Shown: in pieces, positions 8,059 to 16,374 of the stretch | Layout: each line of letters starts with the position of its first letter | Position numbering within the stretch: position 1 is the stretch's first letter | Assembly: GCF_035917455.1 (NCBI RefSeq) | Contig: NZ_CP109078.1 | Location: forward strand, 1,054,001 to 1,118,000 | From: Micromonospora sp. NBC_01796 | GTDB lineage: Bacteria; Actinomycetota; Actinomycetes; Mycobacteriales; Micromonosporaceae | DNA: 64,000 nt | Reading direction: 5' to 3' | Made by a program: the position numbers and the translations under genes | Notes under the pieces: model-generated | The model's input: the letters and a program-made list of their open reading frames with translations, nothing else | The model's database searches: none | What the model was told of the DNA's origin: nothing

Positions 8059-8964
8059 CTAGCCTTCGGTCGCCTGATCGCCCTCACGCTGGGCCGGTAC
8101 GCACACCGTGATGGCGGACGGCACCACCCGTACCTTCAGTCGCTTGTCGGTGCCGCACGCCCCGCCGTCGACCTCGTACGTCTGGGGCTTGCCGAACCGT
8201 ACGTCGACCTTGCGCCCCTGGGTGATCTCGATCAGCGGGGAGTTCTCGGACCGGCCGACCGCCATCCGGCCGAGCGTACGGGCCCAGTCGATCACCCCGT
8301 GCCCGGTGGCGACCCCGATCTCCAGCCGGCCGTCGTCGGGGCGGGCGTCGTCGAACGCCTCGATCCCGCCGGTGATCGTGCTGACGTTGCCGAACAGCAC
8401 GCAGCTCGCCTCGCCGTCGAACCACTTCTCCCCGTCGACCTTGATCTTCACCGGCACGACCTCGTCGCGTACGTGCCGCAGGCCGGTCCAGACGTAGGCG
8501 AGCTTGCCCATGCTGTCCTTCATCTGCCGGTCGGCGTCCGAGATCATCTCCGCGTCGAATCCGGCGCCGGCCATCACCGCGAAGTGCTGCCCGTTGACCC
8601 GACCGAGGTCGATCCGGCGACGCTCGCCGTGCAGGGCGATCCGGAGCGCCTCGTCGAGGTCCTGCGGAATGCCGAGGTTGGTGGCGAGCAGGTTGGCCGT
8701 ACCGGCCGGGAGGATCCCGGTGGCACCGTCCCAGCCGGCGAGGGTGTCCACGCAGTGCTGGACCATGCCGTCCCCGCCCCAGACCAGGATCAGCTCGGCT
8801 CCCTTGTCCAGCGCTTTCCGTACCTTCTTGGGAGCCTTGCGGCTTTTCGGCACCTCGTACCAGATCGGGTCTTTGATGCCCTCGTCGGTGAGCCGCCGAC
8901 GCAGCTCGCCGAGCCCGCCGCCGAGGGTCTTCTTGCGGTGGGCGATCACCGCGACCCTGGTCAC
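8059..8964 (-). CDS. Diacylglycerol kinase family lipid kinase
   Basis: 301 residues, GTG start. LILVWGGDGMVQHCVDTLAG and GILPAGTANLLATNLGIP are the nucleotide-binding GGDG and GTxN motifs of the DAGK catalytic domain (residues about 55-110); a C-terminal beta sandwich follows. Enzymes of this family phosphorylate diacylglycerol or related lipids, or are only NAD-kinase-like in fold; the lipid substrate is not predictable. No membrane segment is seen. It reads away from the pentapeptide-repeat gene across a 162-bp gap. Confidence 0.88.
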   Translation of the reverse strand: MTRVAVIAHRKKTLGGGLGELRRRLTDEGIKDPIWYEVPKSRKAPKKVRKALDKGAELILVWGGDGMVQHCVDTLAGWDGATGILPAGTANLLATNLGIPQDLDEALRIALHGERRRIDLGRVNGQHFAVMAGAGFDAEMISDADRQMKDSMGKLAYVWTGLRHVRDEVVPVKIKVDGEKWFDGEASCVLFGNVSTITGGIEAFDDARPDDGRLEIGVATGHGVIDWARTLGRMAVGRSENSPLIEITQGRKVDVRFGKPQTYEVDGGACGTDKRLKVRVVPSAITVCVPAQREGDQATEG

Positions 8965-9126
8965 CGGCCCACCCGGACCGCAACGAAGACGGCACGTCCG
9001 CCGCCCGACCGGGTCGGCGCAACACCAACGGAGTACGTCATGCGTCCGGTCTTACCCACCGCCCCACCCGATCTACACCCGCCCCACCGTCCCGGCGGCC
9101 CGAACCGGTTGGGCTACCGTGCGGAC

Positions 9127-9846
9127 ATGCCAGTACGCGCGGTACGCCGGGAAAGCGGTCGGTCGGCCGAGCGGGCACCGGTGGAGCCGAAACGACCCGC
9201 GTCGCTGGACCTGGCCACGGTCGAGGAGCACGACCTCGACCACGAGGCGACGTTCCGCCGGCTGGGGTTCGTGGACCTGGATCTGTCCGGCCGGTCGGCG
9301 GACGCGGTGGAGTTCGAGCAGTGCCGGTTGCGCGGCACCGACCTGAGCGGCGCAACGCTGGACGGGGCGAAGTTCAGCGACTGTCTGGTCGAGAGCTCGA
9401 ACCTGGCCAACCTGCGGGTGGAGAAGTCGACCCTGCTGCGGGTACGGGTCTCGACGGCACGGATGACCGGCGTGCACTGGGTCAACGGGTCGCTGCGCGA
9501 CGTGACGTTCTCGCAGTGCCGGCTCGACCTGGCCTCGTTCCGGTTCTCGAACTTCCGGCACGTGGTGTTCGAGGGGTGCAACCTGAGCCGGGCCGACTTC
9601 ACCAACGCCGACCTCGGCGGCGTACGGTTCACCGACTGCGACCTGACCGGTGCCCAGTTCAGCCACGCGAAGTTGCCCGGCACCCGGTTCGTCAACTGTT
9701 CCCTGGCCGGGATCGGTGGGGTGACGAGTCTGGCCGGTGCGATCGTCGCGCGGGCCGACCTGATCGCGTTGTCGTACACGCTCGCGGGTGCGCTCGGCAT
9801 CCGGATCGAGGACGAGGACGCCGATCCGGATGCCGAGCGCACCTGA
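9127..9846 (+). CDS. Pentapeptide repeat protein
   Basis: 239 residues from the ATG at 9127. The longer upstream frame is antisense to the kinase gene and not credible. From about residue 55 the sequence repeats A(D/N)Lxx-like units, such as LRGTDLSGATLDGAKFSDC, NLSRADFTNADLGGVRFTDC and DLTGAQFSHAKLPGTRF, which build a right-handed quadrilateral beta helix. Some relatives mimic DNA and protect gyrase (Qnr, MfpA), but many have no known role, and this one lacks enough specific features to call it MfpA. No signal peptide. It is convergent with the VOC gene at 9857. Confidence 0.88.
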   Translation: MPVRAVRRESGRSAERAPVEPKRPASLDLATVEEHDLDHEATFRRLGFVDLDLSGRSADAVEFEQCRLRGTDLSGATLDGAKFSDCLVESSNLANLRVEKSTLLRVRVSTARMTGVHWVNGSLRDVTFSQCRLDLASFRFSNFRHVVFEGCNLSRADFTNADLGGVRFTDCDLTGAQFSHAKLPGTRFVNCSLAGIGGVTSLAGAIVARADLIALSYTLAGALGIRIEDEDADPDAERT

Positions 9847-9856
9847 CGAGCGTCGG

Positions 9857-10279
9857 TCAGCTCACGCAGAGTTCGTTGCCCTCGGGGTCGTGCAGGGTGG
9901 TGTTGACCGGACCCCGGTCGGACGTGACCCAGGCGAGGGTGGCGCCCAACTCGACCAGTCGTTCGACCTCCGCCTTCGCCGCCTCCGGACCGACCTGGAG
10001 GTCCAGGTGCACCCTGTTCTTCGCGGTCTTCGGCTCCGGCACCCGCTGGAAGAACAGTCGGGGCCCGGTGCCGTCGGGGTCCGTGCAGGTCGCCACGTCC
10101 CGGAAGGCCCGGCGACCGTCGACCTCGATCACTTCCTGCGCCTGTAGCTGACCGCCGTCGAGCAGTTGCCCGATCAGCGCGCTGTGGTCCTCCTGCCGGT
10201 AACGCAGCGCCTCGGCCCAGAAGCGGGCCAGCGCGTGCGGGTCGGCCGCGTCGAAGGCCACCTGAATTCTCACGCCCAT
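9857..10279 (-). CDS. VOC family (glyoxalase-like domain) protein
   Basis: 140 residues from the ATG at 10279, which has GGAGG eight bases upstream; the GTG at 10294 overlaps that ribosome site and is less likely. VRIQVAFDAADPHALARFWA opens the domain and RVHLDLQVG with TTLHDPEGNELCVS closes it, the pattern of the single-domain glyoxalase-like group common in actinobacteria. Function unknown. A perfect 15-bp palindrome lies 28 bp upstream of the start. Confidence 0.85.
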   Translation of the reverse strand: MGVRIQVAFDAADPHALARFWAEALRYRQEDHSALIGQLLDGGQLQAQEVIEVDGRRAFRDVATCTDPDGTGPRLFFQRVPEPKTAKNRVHLDLQVGPEAAKAEVERLVELGATLAWVTSDRGPVNTTLHDPEGNELCVS

Positions 10280-10306
10280 GACCGTTGCCTCCACACCATC
10301 GTCGTA

Positions 10307-10321
10307 ACCGGTTAAACCGGT
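10307..10321. promoter_or_regulatory. 15-bp palindrome, possible operator
   Basis: ACCGGTT-A-AACCGGT is a perfect inverted repeat upstream of the VOC gene at 9857-10279 and 145 bp before the divergent membrane protein gene. The form fits a dimeric repressor site, but no regulator gene is adjacent. Confidence 0.45.
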
Positions 10322-10465
10322 GTCTACAGCAGACTAACAAGCTCGGCGGCTTCCGTTGCTCCCGACACCACGCGGTTGAGGTGGTCCCTCCGACCCGACC
10401 CTCCCTCGATTCGCTAACGCCCCGCGGTGGATTGACCGGCGCCCGCGCTCTGACAGGATCAGCGG

Positions 10466-11689
10466 GTGCCCATCACCGCCTCCCGCGCCCTGGTCCGGCA
10501 AGCCGAGCGCTGGTTCGTCCGCCACGGCGTGCCCCAGATGATCGCCGGGTACGACTTCGACCGGCACATCCTGCCCCGGATGCTGCCGTTCCTCGCCGTG
10601 GTCGTGGTGGCCGACCTCGCCTGGGTGATCCTCCAGGCGGCCACCGGCACCGCCCGCTGGGTACTGCTCGCGATCGTGGTCGCCGCCGGGCTGGCCGGCT
10701 GGTCCGCACTGACCCGGTTCGGCCGCCGCCTGCCCCACTTCTCCCGGCGCATGATGATCACGATCCTGGTCGCGTACGCGGTGGTGCCGGTTGTCGTACC
10801 GCCGCTCGCGCTCTGGCTGCACGACGGACAGTTGAAAATCACCGTCACCTCGATCGCCGCGTTCGCGCTGCTGTTCACCGGCTCCTGGCTGGCCACCAGC
10901 TACGGCGTGGTCCCGCTGCTGCGCCGGGCCATCCGGCACGCGGTCGACGACATGCGCAACAGCGTCCGGCTACAGGGTCGGGCCCTGCCCCTGCTGCTCT
11001 TCGTCACCCTGTTCTTCTTTTTCACCGGCGAACTGTGGCAGGCGATGAACCGGCTGCCCTGGTACCGCCTCGGCCTGGTGCTCAGCCTCTTCACCGCGGT
11101 CACCATCCTGGCCGCCGCCGGCCGGCTGCGCGACGAGATCGGCCGGGTGGAACAGGACCTGAGCGCCGAACGGCTCTCCTCGTCCTGCAAGCGCACCCCG
11201 CTGGCCAGCCTCCCGATCGAGGAGGTCGCCCCGGACGGACCACTGCAACCGGTGCCACTCAACGCCCGGCAGGTTGGCAACCTCCTGCTCATGCTCGCCA
11301 CCCGGCAACTCGTACAGGCCCTGGTGGTCGGGGTCGGGCTGTTCAGCTTCTTCCTGGTGCTGGGACTGATAGTGGTCCAGCCGGAGACCGCCGAACAGTG
11401 GATCGGTGAACCGCCGACGATGCTCGCGGGCGGGCTGCCGGTGCCGCTGGCACTGGTGGGCAACGCCACCCTCCTGGCCGGGTTCGGGAGCATGTACTTC
11501 GCGGTCACCTCGATGAGCGACGTGGAACACCGCCGCCAGTTCTTCGCCCCGATCCTGGACGAGGTCGAGCGGACCCTCGCCGTGCGCGCCGTCTACCTCT
11601 CCGTACGCGAGATCGTCCTGCCGACCCAGCCCGTACCCCTCCAGCCGGCGGAGGCTGCCATCGGTCCCGTGGTCGACGCGGGCCGGTAG
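10466..11689 (+). CDS. Polytopic membrane protein of unknown function
   Basis: 407 residues from a GTG start. About seven or eight hydrophobic spans are visible, near residues 38-58, 64-82, 97-118, 123-145, 172-192, 200-218, 282-308 and 325-350. Between spans six and seven is a cytosolic-looking stretch with a Lys/Arg-rich part and two Pro-rich parts. I recognise no transporter or enzyme motif. Many actinomycetes carry a protein of this kind. It is convergent with the AAA ATPase gene, 28 bp apart. Confidence 0.75.
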   Translation: MPITASRALVRQAERWFVRHGVPQMIAGYDFDRHILPRMLPFLAVVVVADLAWVILQAATGTARWVLLAIVVAAGLAGWSALTRFGRRLPHFSRRMMITILVAYAVVPVVVPPLALWLHDGQLKITVTSIAAFALLFTGSWLATSYGVVPLLRRAIRHAVDDMRNSVRLQGRALPLLLFVTLFFFFTGELWQAMNRLPWYRLGLVLSLFTAVTILAAAGRLRDEIGRVEQDLSAERLSSSCKRTPLASLPIEEVAPDGPLQPVPLNARQVGNLLLMLATRQLVQALVVGVGLFSFFLVLGLIVVQPETAEQWIGEPPTMLAGGLPVPLALVGNATLLAGFGSMYFAVTSMSDVEHRRQFFAPILDEVERTLAVRAVYLSVREIVLPTQPVPLQPAEAAIGPVVDAGR

Positions 11690-11717
11690 CCCGAAGCGCG
11701 AGGTGCGGTGGCCCGAG

Positions 11718-13142
11718 TTACCGGCTCTCCGTGCTCCGCCAGGCGGCCAGCAGGTCTTCCGGGCCGTATGCCGCGTCCAACCCGCCGCAGGAGACGCCAC
11801 TGCGCGACACCGCCAGGATCGGCAGCGGTTGATCGGTGAGCGCGGCCCGGTGCCGGTGCAGGACGGCAAGGTCGTGTGCGTCGAAGGTGGCCTGGTCAAG
11901 CCACTTGATCGATCCGACGAACAGCAGTTCCCGGGCGATCGGCCCACGGTCCGCGCCGACGATGTCGACCTCGACATCGTTGGCCCGGGTCCAGTAGCTG
12001 CCGACGGCCCCGGCGGCGGGTAGCGTCCCGTCCGGCAGCAGTCGGGAGAGCGCGTCCCGGACCAGGGGCTCCACCGCACGTCCCCGCCAACTGGTCCAGC
12101 CCCGCCGGATCCGGGCGAGGGTCAGGTCGCCTCGACCGCGCTCGATCTCGGCCATGTACGGGGCGATGAAGTGCAACCAGAACCGCAGGTAAGGATCTGC
12201 GATCCGGTAGCGGCGTTCCTTCGACGGCCGGGTGGACAGCGGCAGGTCACCGACCACCAGCCGCTTTTCGTTGAGTACGTCCAGCGAGCGCTGGAGCGGC
12301 GTAGCGCCGAGGCCACCGCTGGCGCGGGCGATGTTCGCGAAGGTCCGCTCGCCGGAACCGATCGCGGCGAGTACGGCACGAGCCTGGACGGCGGCGGGAA
12401 ACTCGGCGGCCAGCGAACGTTCCGCCGAGACGAGCAAGGCCGACGTCGGGTCCGCCAGCGCCGTGGTGAGGAAGTCCCATACGTCCGTGCCGGGCTGCCA
12501 TTCGGTGCAGACGAGCGGAAGACCGCCGGTGACCAGTGTGGCGTCGATGGCCTCGGCCGCATCCACCTCCAGCATGGTGCTGAGGTCCGCCGGGTTGAGC
12601 GGCCCCACGACCATCTCCCGACCCCGCTGGTGGAACGGCCGCTCGTAGCTGTTCAGCGCCTCCATCATGGACAGATCGGAGCCGATCAGGATCAGCAGCA
12701 CCGGTTTACGGGACAGCTGCCGATCCCATGCCCGTTGCAGCACGCCTTCGAAGACGTGCTCCCCATCCATCAGGTACGGCACCTCGTCGATCACCACGAC
12801 ACTCGGGCCGTCCTCCGGGAGTGCCGCGGCGAGCAGCCGCAACGCGGAGTCCCAGTCCTCGGGGTTGGCCGCGGCCAGCAACTCACGACCCGGCAGCGGC
12901 GACTCGGCGACGTCGGCGCAGAACCGCCGAACCTCTTGCGGCGTGGGGGACCCGGCGGCGGTGAAGTAGACGCTGGGCGCGTCGAGGTTCTCGACGAACT
13001 GCTCGACCAGGCGCGACTTGCCCACCCGGCGTCGTCCACGGATCAGCAGGCAACGCCCCGGGCGGCTGTCGCCGGGCGCGATCCGCTCCAACTCGGCGGC
13101 GAGCACTCGCAGCTCACGGTGCCGGCCAACGAAGGCAACCAT
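11718..13142 (-). CDS. AAA ATPase with DUF234-like C-terminal domain
   Basis: 474 residues. Walker A is RGRRRVGKSR (about residues 35-44) and Walker B is SVVVIDEVPYL (about 120). The central part has a winged-helix look (RTFANIARASGGLGATPLQR, SLDVLNEKRLVVGDLPL). The C-terminal hundred residues, with NDVEVDIVGADRG followed by LLFVGSIKW, resemble DUF234, a domain with a PD-(D/E)xK nuclease-like fold in which the usual Glu before the Lys is Ser here. Proteins of this archaeal-type ATPase group are widespread and uncharacterised. Immediately upstream is a striking four-copy operator-like array, so transcription is probably tightly controlled. Confidence 0.85.
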   Translation of the reverse strand: MVAFVGRHRELRVLAAELERIAPGDSRPGRCLLIRGRRRVGKSRLVEQFVENLDAPSVYFTAAGSPTPQEVRRFCADVAESPLPGRELLAAANPEDWDSALRLLAAALPEDGPSVVVIDEVPYLMDGEHVFEGVLQRAWDRQLSRKPVLLILIGSDLSMMEALNSYERPFHQRGREMVVGPLNPADLSTMLEVDAAEAIDATLVTGGLPLVCTEWQPGTDVWDFLTTALADPTSALLVSAERSLAAEFPAAVQARAVLAAIGSGERTFANIARASGGLGATPLQRSLDVLNEKRLVVGDLPLSTRPSKERRYRIADPYLRFWLHFIAPYMAEIERGRGDLTLARIRRGWTSWRGRAVEPLVRDALSRLLPDGTLPAAGAVGSYWTRANDVEVDIVGADRGPIARELLFVGSIKWLDQATFDAHDLAVLHRHRAALTDQPLPILAVSRSGVSCGGLDAAYGPEDLLAAWRSTESR

Positions 13143-13188
13143 GATCCATCACCACTCCCCGCTGTCCTGACCATCGACCACCCGATGC

Positions 13189-13247
13189 TAACACTGATGT
13201 TACTAACATCCATGTTACTAACACTGATGTTAGTAACATGGATGTTA
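13189..13247. promoter_or_regulatory. Four tandem TAACA-N4-TGTTA palindromes, 15-bp period
   Basis: Four 14-bp units lie at 13189-13202, 13204-13217, 13219-13232 and 13234-13247, each TAACA-N4-TGTTA with spacers CTGA, TCCA, CTGA and TGGA and one base between units. Units two to four together make a perfect inverted repeat with 22-bp arms (13202-13223 and 13228-13249) and a 4-bp centre. The AT-rich array contrasts with the GC-rich surroundings. It starts 47 bp before the ATPase gene and ends 13 bp before the stop of the oxidoreductase gene. It looks like a cooperative repressor operator; the binding protein is unknown. Confidence 0.85.
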
Positions 13248-13261
13248 GTTATCTCTGGCGG

Positions 13262-14200
13262 TCAGAGCTGAGGGGCCACCTCGGCGGCGATCAGGTCGAG
13301 CTGGTCCAGGTCGGCGAGGTCCAGGAACTGCAGGAAGAAGCGGGAAGCCCCGCCCTTGGCGTACTCGTGCAGTTGCTCGACCACCTCGTCCGGGGTGCCG
13401 ACCACACCGGGTCCGGTGCGCAGCTCGTCCAGGTCCCGGCCGATGGCGTCGGCCCGGCGGCGTACCTCGGCGTCGTTTCGCCCGCAGACCACCGTGACCG
13501 CGGCCGAGAGCGTCAGCGGCGCACGACCGGCGGCGTCCCGGCCGATCCGCTCGCAGGCCTCGACCACCGCGGCGAAGTTCTTCGCCGCCGCCTGCGCGGA
13601 CTGGAACGGGACGTTGTACTCGTCGGCGAACCTGGCGGCCAGGACCGGCGTCCGCTTCAGGCCGGTGCCGCCGACGATGACCGGTGGTCCCGGGTGCTGG
13701 ACCGGCTTCGGCATCGCGGGCGAGTCGTAGAGGTCGTAGTAACCGCCCCGGTACGTGAAGGTGTCACCCGGCGGGGTCCCCCACAGGCCGGTGATCACCT
13801 CGAGCTGCTCGGTCAACCGGTCGAACCGCTCCTTGAGCGGCGGGAACGGGATCCCGTACGCGCGGTGCTCGGCCTCGAACCAGCCGGTGCCCAGGCCCAG
13901 TTCGACCCGTCCACCGCTCATCTCGTCCACCTGCGCGACCGAGATGGCCAGCGGTCCGGGCAGCCGGAAGGTGGCCGAGGTGACCAGGGTGCCGAGCCGG
14001 ATCCGCTCGGTCTGCAGGGCGAGCCCGGCCAGGGTCAGCCAGGCGTCGGTCGGGCCCGGTTGGCCGTCCCCGTTCATGTGCAGATAGTGGTCGGACCGGA
14101 AGAAGCCGTCGAAGCCACAGTCGGACGTGTGGCGCGCCACCCGGAGCAGATCCTGGTACGTCGCGCCGTCCTGCGGCTCGGTGAAGATGACCAATCGCAT
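13262..14200 (-). CDS. LLM class F420-dependent oxidoreductase
   Basis: 312 residues from the ATG at 14200 (MRLVIFTEPQDGATY). A longer frame overlaps the divergent gene and is rejected. The bacterial-luciferase-like TIM barrel is seen in GFDGFFRSDHYLHM, ERIRLGTLVTSATFRLPGPL, ELGLGTGWFEAEHRAYGIPF and PPVIVGGTGLKRTPVLAARF. The family uses reduced F420 (some use FMN) for two-electron reductions; the substrate is unknown. It reads in the same direction as the downstream AAA ATPase gene but is separated from it by the operator-like array, so the two probably have separate promoters. Confidence 0.88.
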   Translation of the reverse strand: MRLVIFTEPQDGATYQDLLRVARHTSDCGFDGFFRSDHYLHMNGDGQPGPTDAWLTLAGLALQTERIRLGTLVTSATFRLPGPLAISVAQVDEMSGGRVELGLGTGWFEAEHRAYGIPFPPLKERFDRLTEQLEVITGLWGTPPGDTFTYRGGYYDLYDSPAMPKPVQHPGPPVIVGGTGLKRTPVLAARFADEYNVPFQSAQAAAKNFAAVVEACERIGRDAAGRAPLTLSAAVTVVCGRNDAEVRRRADAIGRDLDELRTGPGVVGTPDEVVEQLHEYAKGGASRFFLQFLDLADLDQLDLIAAEVAPQL

Positions 14201-14287
14201 GCCATCAGCTTGCCAGGTGCCACCGCCCCGACGTGCCGGCGGAGGGGTTGTCGTCACCGCGACCGTGCGACGGCTAACGTGCTGGTC

Positions 14288-15076
14288 ATGCCCGGCTATG
14301 GCTGGATCAGCCTGACCACCGACTACGGACTCTCCGACGGCTTCGTCGCCGCCTGCCACGGGGTGGTGGCCCGGCTGGCGCCCGCCGTACGGGTCCTCGA
14401 CGTGACCCACCTGGTGCCGCCTGGCGACCTCGGGCGGGGTGCGGCCGTACTCGCCCAGACGGTGGTGGACCTGCCGCCGGCGGTGCACGTGGCGGTGGTC
14501 GACCCCGGTGTCGGCACCGCTCGGCGCGGGGTGGCGCTACAGACCCCCGGCGGGCTGCTGGTCGGGCCGGACAACGGGCTGCTCTGCTGGGCGGCCGACG
14601 CCCTCGGCGGGACCGAGCGTGCGGTGGAGCTGACCAACTCGGACTGGCACGCGGCGACCGTCTCGCACACCTTCCACGGACGGGACGTCTTCGCCCCGGT
14701 CGCCGCCCGACTCGCGCTCGGCGCCGAGTTCGCCGACGCCGGGCCATCGGTCGACCCGGCCAGTCTGGTCCGGCTCCCCGATCCGGTGGTCGGTAGCGGG
14801 CCGGGCTGGCTCGCCGCCGAGGTCCTGTCGGTGGACCACTTCGGCAACGTGCAGCTCGCCGCGCCCGCGTCCGCGCTGGACGGGCTGGGGGCGGCGTTGC
14901 TGGTGGAGGGCGTTCCGGCCCGCCGGGCGGCGACTTTCGGTGACGTACCGAGCGGTGCGCTCGCGGTGCTCGCAGACTCCGCCGGGCGGGTGGCGCTGGC
15001 GGTGAACGGTGGCCGCGCGGATGCCCTACTTTCGCTGGTAACGGGGCAGGTGCTACGGATAGCGGACGCTAGCTGA
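14288..15076 (+). CDS. SAM hydrolase (adenosine-forming), DUF62/SalL-like family
   Basis: 262 residues from the ATG at 14288; the longer frame upstream is antisense to the oxidoreductase. WISLTTDYGLSDGFVAACHG, VHVAVVDPGVGTARRGVAL, GLLVGPDNGLL and SHTFHGRDVFAPVAARLA are the family's conserved blocks. The family includes fluorinase and chlorinase, but most members hydrolyse S-adenosylmethionine to adenosine and methionine using an Asp-Arg-His-activated water. No halogenase neighbours are present, so I call a hydrolase. The domain pair (N-terminal Rossmann-like, C-terminal beta barrel from about residue 175) is complete. Confidence 0.88.
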   Translation: MPGYGWISLTTDYGLSDGFVAACHGVVARLAPAVRVLDVTHLVPPGDLGRGAAVLAQTVVDLPPAVHVAVVDPGVGTARRGVALQTPGGLLVGPDNGLLCWAADALGGTERAVELTNSDWHAATVSHTFHGRDVFAPVAARLALGAEFADAGPSVDPASLVRLPDPVVGSGPGWLAAEVLSVDHFGNVQLAAPASALDGLGAALLVEGVPARRAATFGDVPSGALAVLADSAGRVALAVNGGRADALLSLVTGQVLRIADAS

Positions 15077-15137
15077 TCTACTTCCGCATCGCGGACACGG
15101 AGCTGCGATGGATGGACCATTATGGAATGCTTGACCG

Positions 15138-15386
15138 GTGGGGAAGCATTCGATCGATGTACAAGCATGTCCATGCTGCGGCTTTTTCACCGGAGAAGGT
15201 GGGACCTGTCCGGTCTGTTTCTGGACGAACGACGGCCAGCAGGGGTCGGAGGACGCCGTGGTCGAGGGCGGCCCGAACGGCGACCTGAGCCTGTCCCACG
15301 CCCGGCTCAACTTCGCCATCTACGGCGCCAGCCATCCCCGTTACCAGGACATGGTCCGCGCCCCTCGGGTCGAAGAGCAGCCCTGA
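15138..15386 (+). CDS. CPCC-type cysteine-rich zinc-ribbon protein
   Basis: 82 residues from a GTG start. ACPCCGFFTGEGGTCPVCFW has the CPCC and CPxC motifs of the Cys-rich CPCC family, expected to bind one zinc ion. Then follows NDGQQGSEDAVVEGGPNGDL and the conserved-looking LSLSHARLNFAIYGAS. Function unknown; such small proteins often sit near toxin or immunity genes, but none is seen next to it. The ribosome site is poor, and no better in-frame start exists before the zinc motif. Confidence 0.75.
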   Translation: MGKHSIDVQACPCCGFFTGEGGTCPVCFWTNDGQQGSEDAVVEGGPNGDLSLSHARLNFAIYGASHPRYQDMVRAPRVEEQP

Positions 15387-15413
15387 CCCGGCGATAGCGG
15401 GCAGGATGGAAGC

Positions 15414-16208
15414 GTGCCCGAAGGCGACACCGTCTGGAACACCGCCCGCGCGCTGCACCGCGCGCTGGCCGGTGGCCGGCTGACCGCCAGCGACTTCCGG
15501 GTGCCCCAGCTCGCCGGCACCGACCTGGTCGGCTGGACCGTCCTGGAAGCGGTCAGCCGAGGCAAGCACCTGCTGATCCGCCTCGCCGAGCCGGCCGGCG
15601 AGCGGCGCCTCAGCCTGCACTCCCACCTGCGGATGGACGGGGCCTGGCGGGTCTACCCGCCGGGTGAGCGCTGGGCCGCCCGGCCGGCGCACCTGATCCG
15701 GCTGGTGCTGCGTACGGCGGATGCCATCGCGGTCGGTTACCACCTGCACGAGGTCGCCCTGGTGCCGACCGACCGGGAGGCAGAACTGGTCGGCGGGCTC
15801 GGCCCCGACCTGCTCGGCCCGGACTGGGACCCCGCCGAGGCGGTACGCCGGCTCGGCACCCACCCCCGGACGACCATCGCCGAGGCGCTCCTCGACCAGT
15901 CCAACCTGGCCGGCGTGGGCAACCTCTACAAGTCGGAGGTGCTCTTCCTGCGGGGCGTCAACCCGTGGACACCGGTGGCGGCGGTACCCGACCTGACCGG
16001 GCTGGTGACACTCGCCCAGCGGCTGCTCTCGGCGAACCGTGGACGGTGGACGCAGAGCACCACCGGCTCCCTGCACCGGGGGCAGACCAACTACGTGTAC
16101 GGCCGACGCGCCCAACCGTGCCGTCGCTGCGGCATGCTGGTAGAGAAGGCCGAACAGGGCGACCGGGTCACGTACTGGTGCCCGCGCTGCCAGCCCGCCC
16201 CGAGCTGA
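15414..16208 (+). CDS. Fpg/Nei family DNA glycosylase (Nei2-like)
   Basis: 264 residues from a GTG start. The mature N-terminus PEGDTVWNTARALHRALAG supplies the catalytic Pro and Glu of the Nei branch (PEGDT rather than PELPE of Fpg). The helix-two-turn-helix is at ALLDQSNLAGVGNLYKSEVL, and a C-terminal zinc finger is formed by CRRCGMLV and YWCPRCQ. The enzyme would remove oxidised bases by beta,delta-elimination. Mycobacterial Nei2 is the closest type I recognise. It follows the CPCC gene by 27 bp and may be transcribed with it. Confidence 0.92.
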   Translation: MPEGDTVWNTARALHRALAGGRLTASDFRVPQLAGTDLVGWTVLEAVSRGKHLLIRLAEPAGERRLSLHSHLRMDGAWRVYPPGERWAARPAHLIRLVLRTADAIAVGYHLHEVALVPTDREAELVGGLGPDLLGPDWDPAEAVRRLGTHPRTTIAEALLDQSNLAGVGNLYKSEVLFLRGVNPWTPVAAVPDLTGLVTLAQRLLSANRGRWTQSTTGSLHRGQTNYVYGRRAQPCRRCGMLVEKAEQGDRVTYWCPRCQPAPS

Positions 16209-16374
16209 ACATCCCCACCCGCGAACCCGTGCCAAACCGACGCTGATCCAGCCGTATCCAATCGTCGCTTGACGCGGTTAGTTGCTTACGGATTGTCAGC
16301 GATGGCCGTCTGATCGGCTCGACCGAACCCCCACTGGCGGAACCTCCGGTCGAGCAGGCATCCGGGGAGGGAGC

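Noticed and set aside
13189-13249. CRISPR array
   Set aside because: Units are palindromic with 1-bp gaps and no spacers; no cas genes are present.
14288-15076. Fluorinase or chlorinase
   Set aside because: Family match is to SAM hydrolases in general, and no halometabolite genes are nearby.
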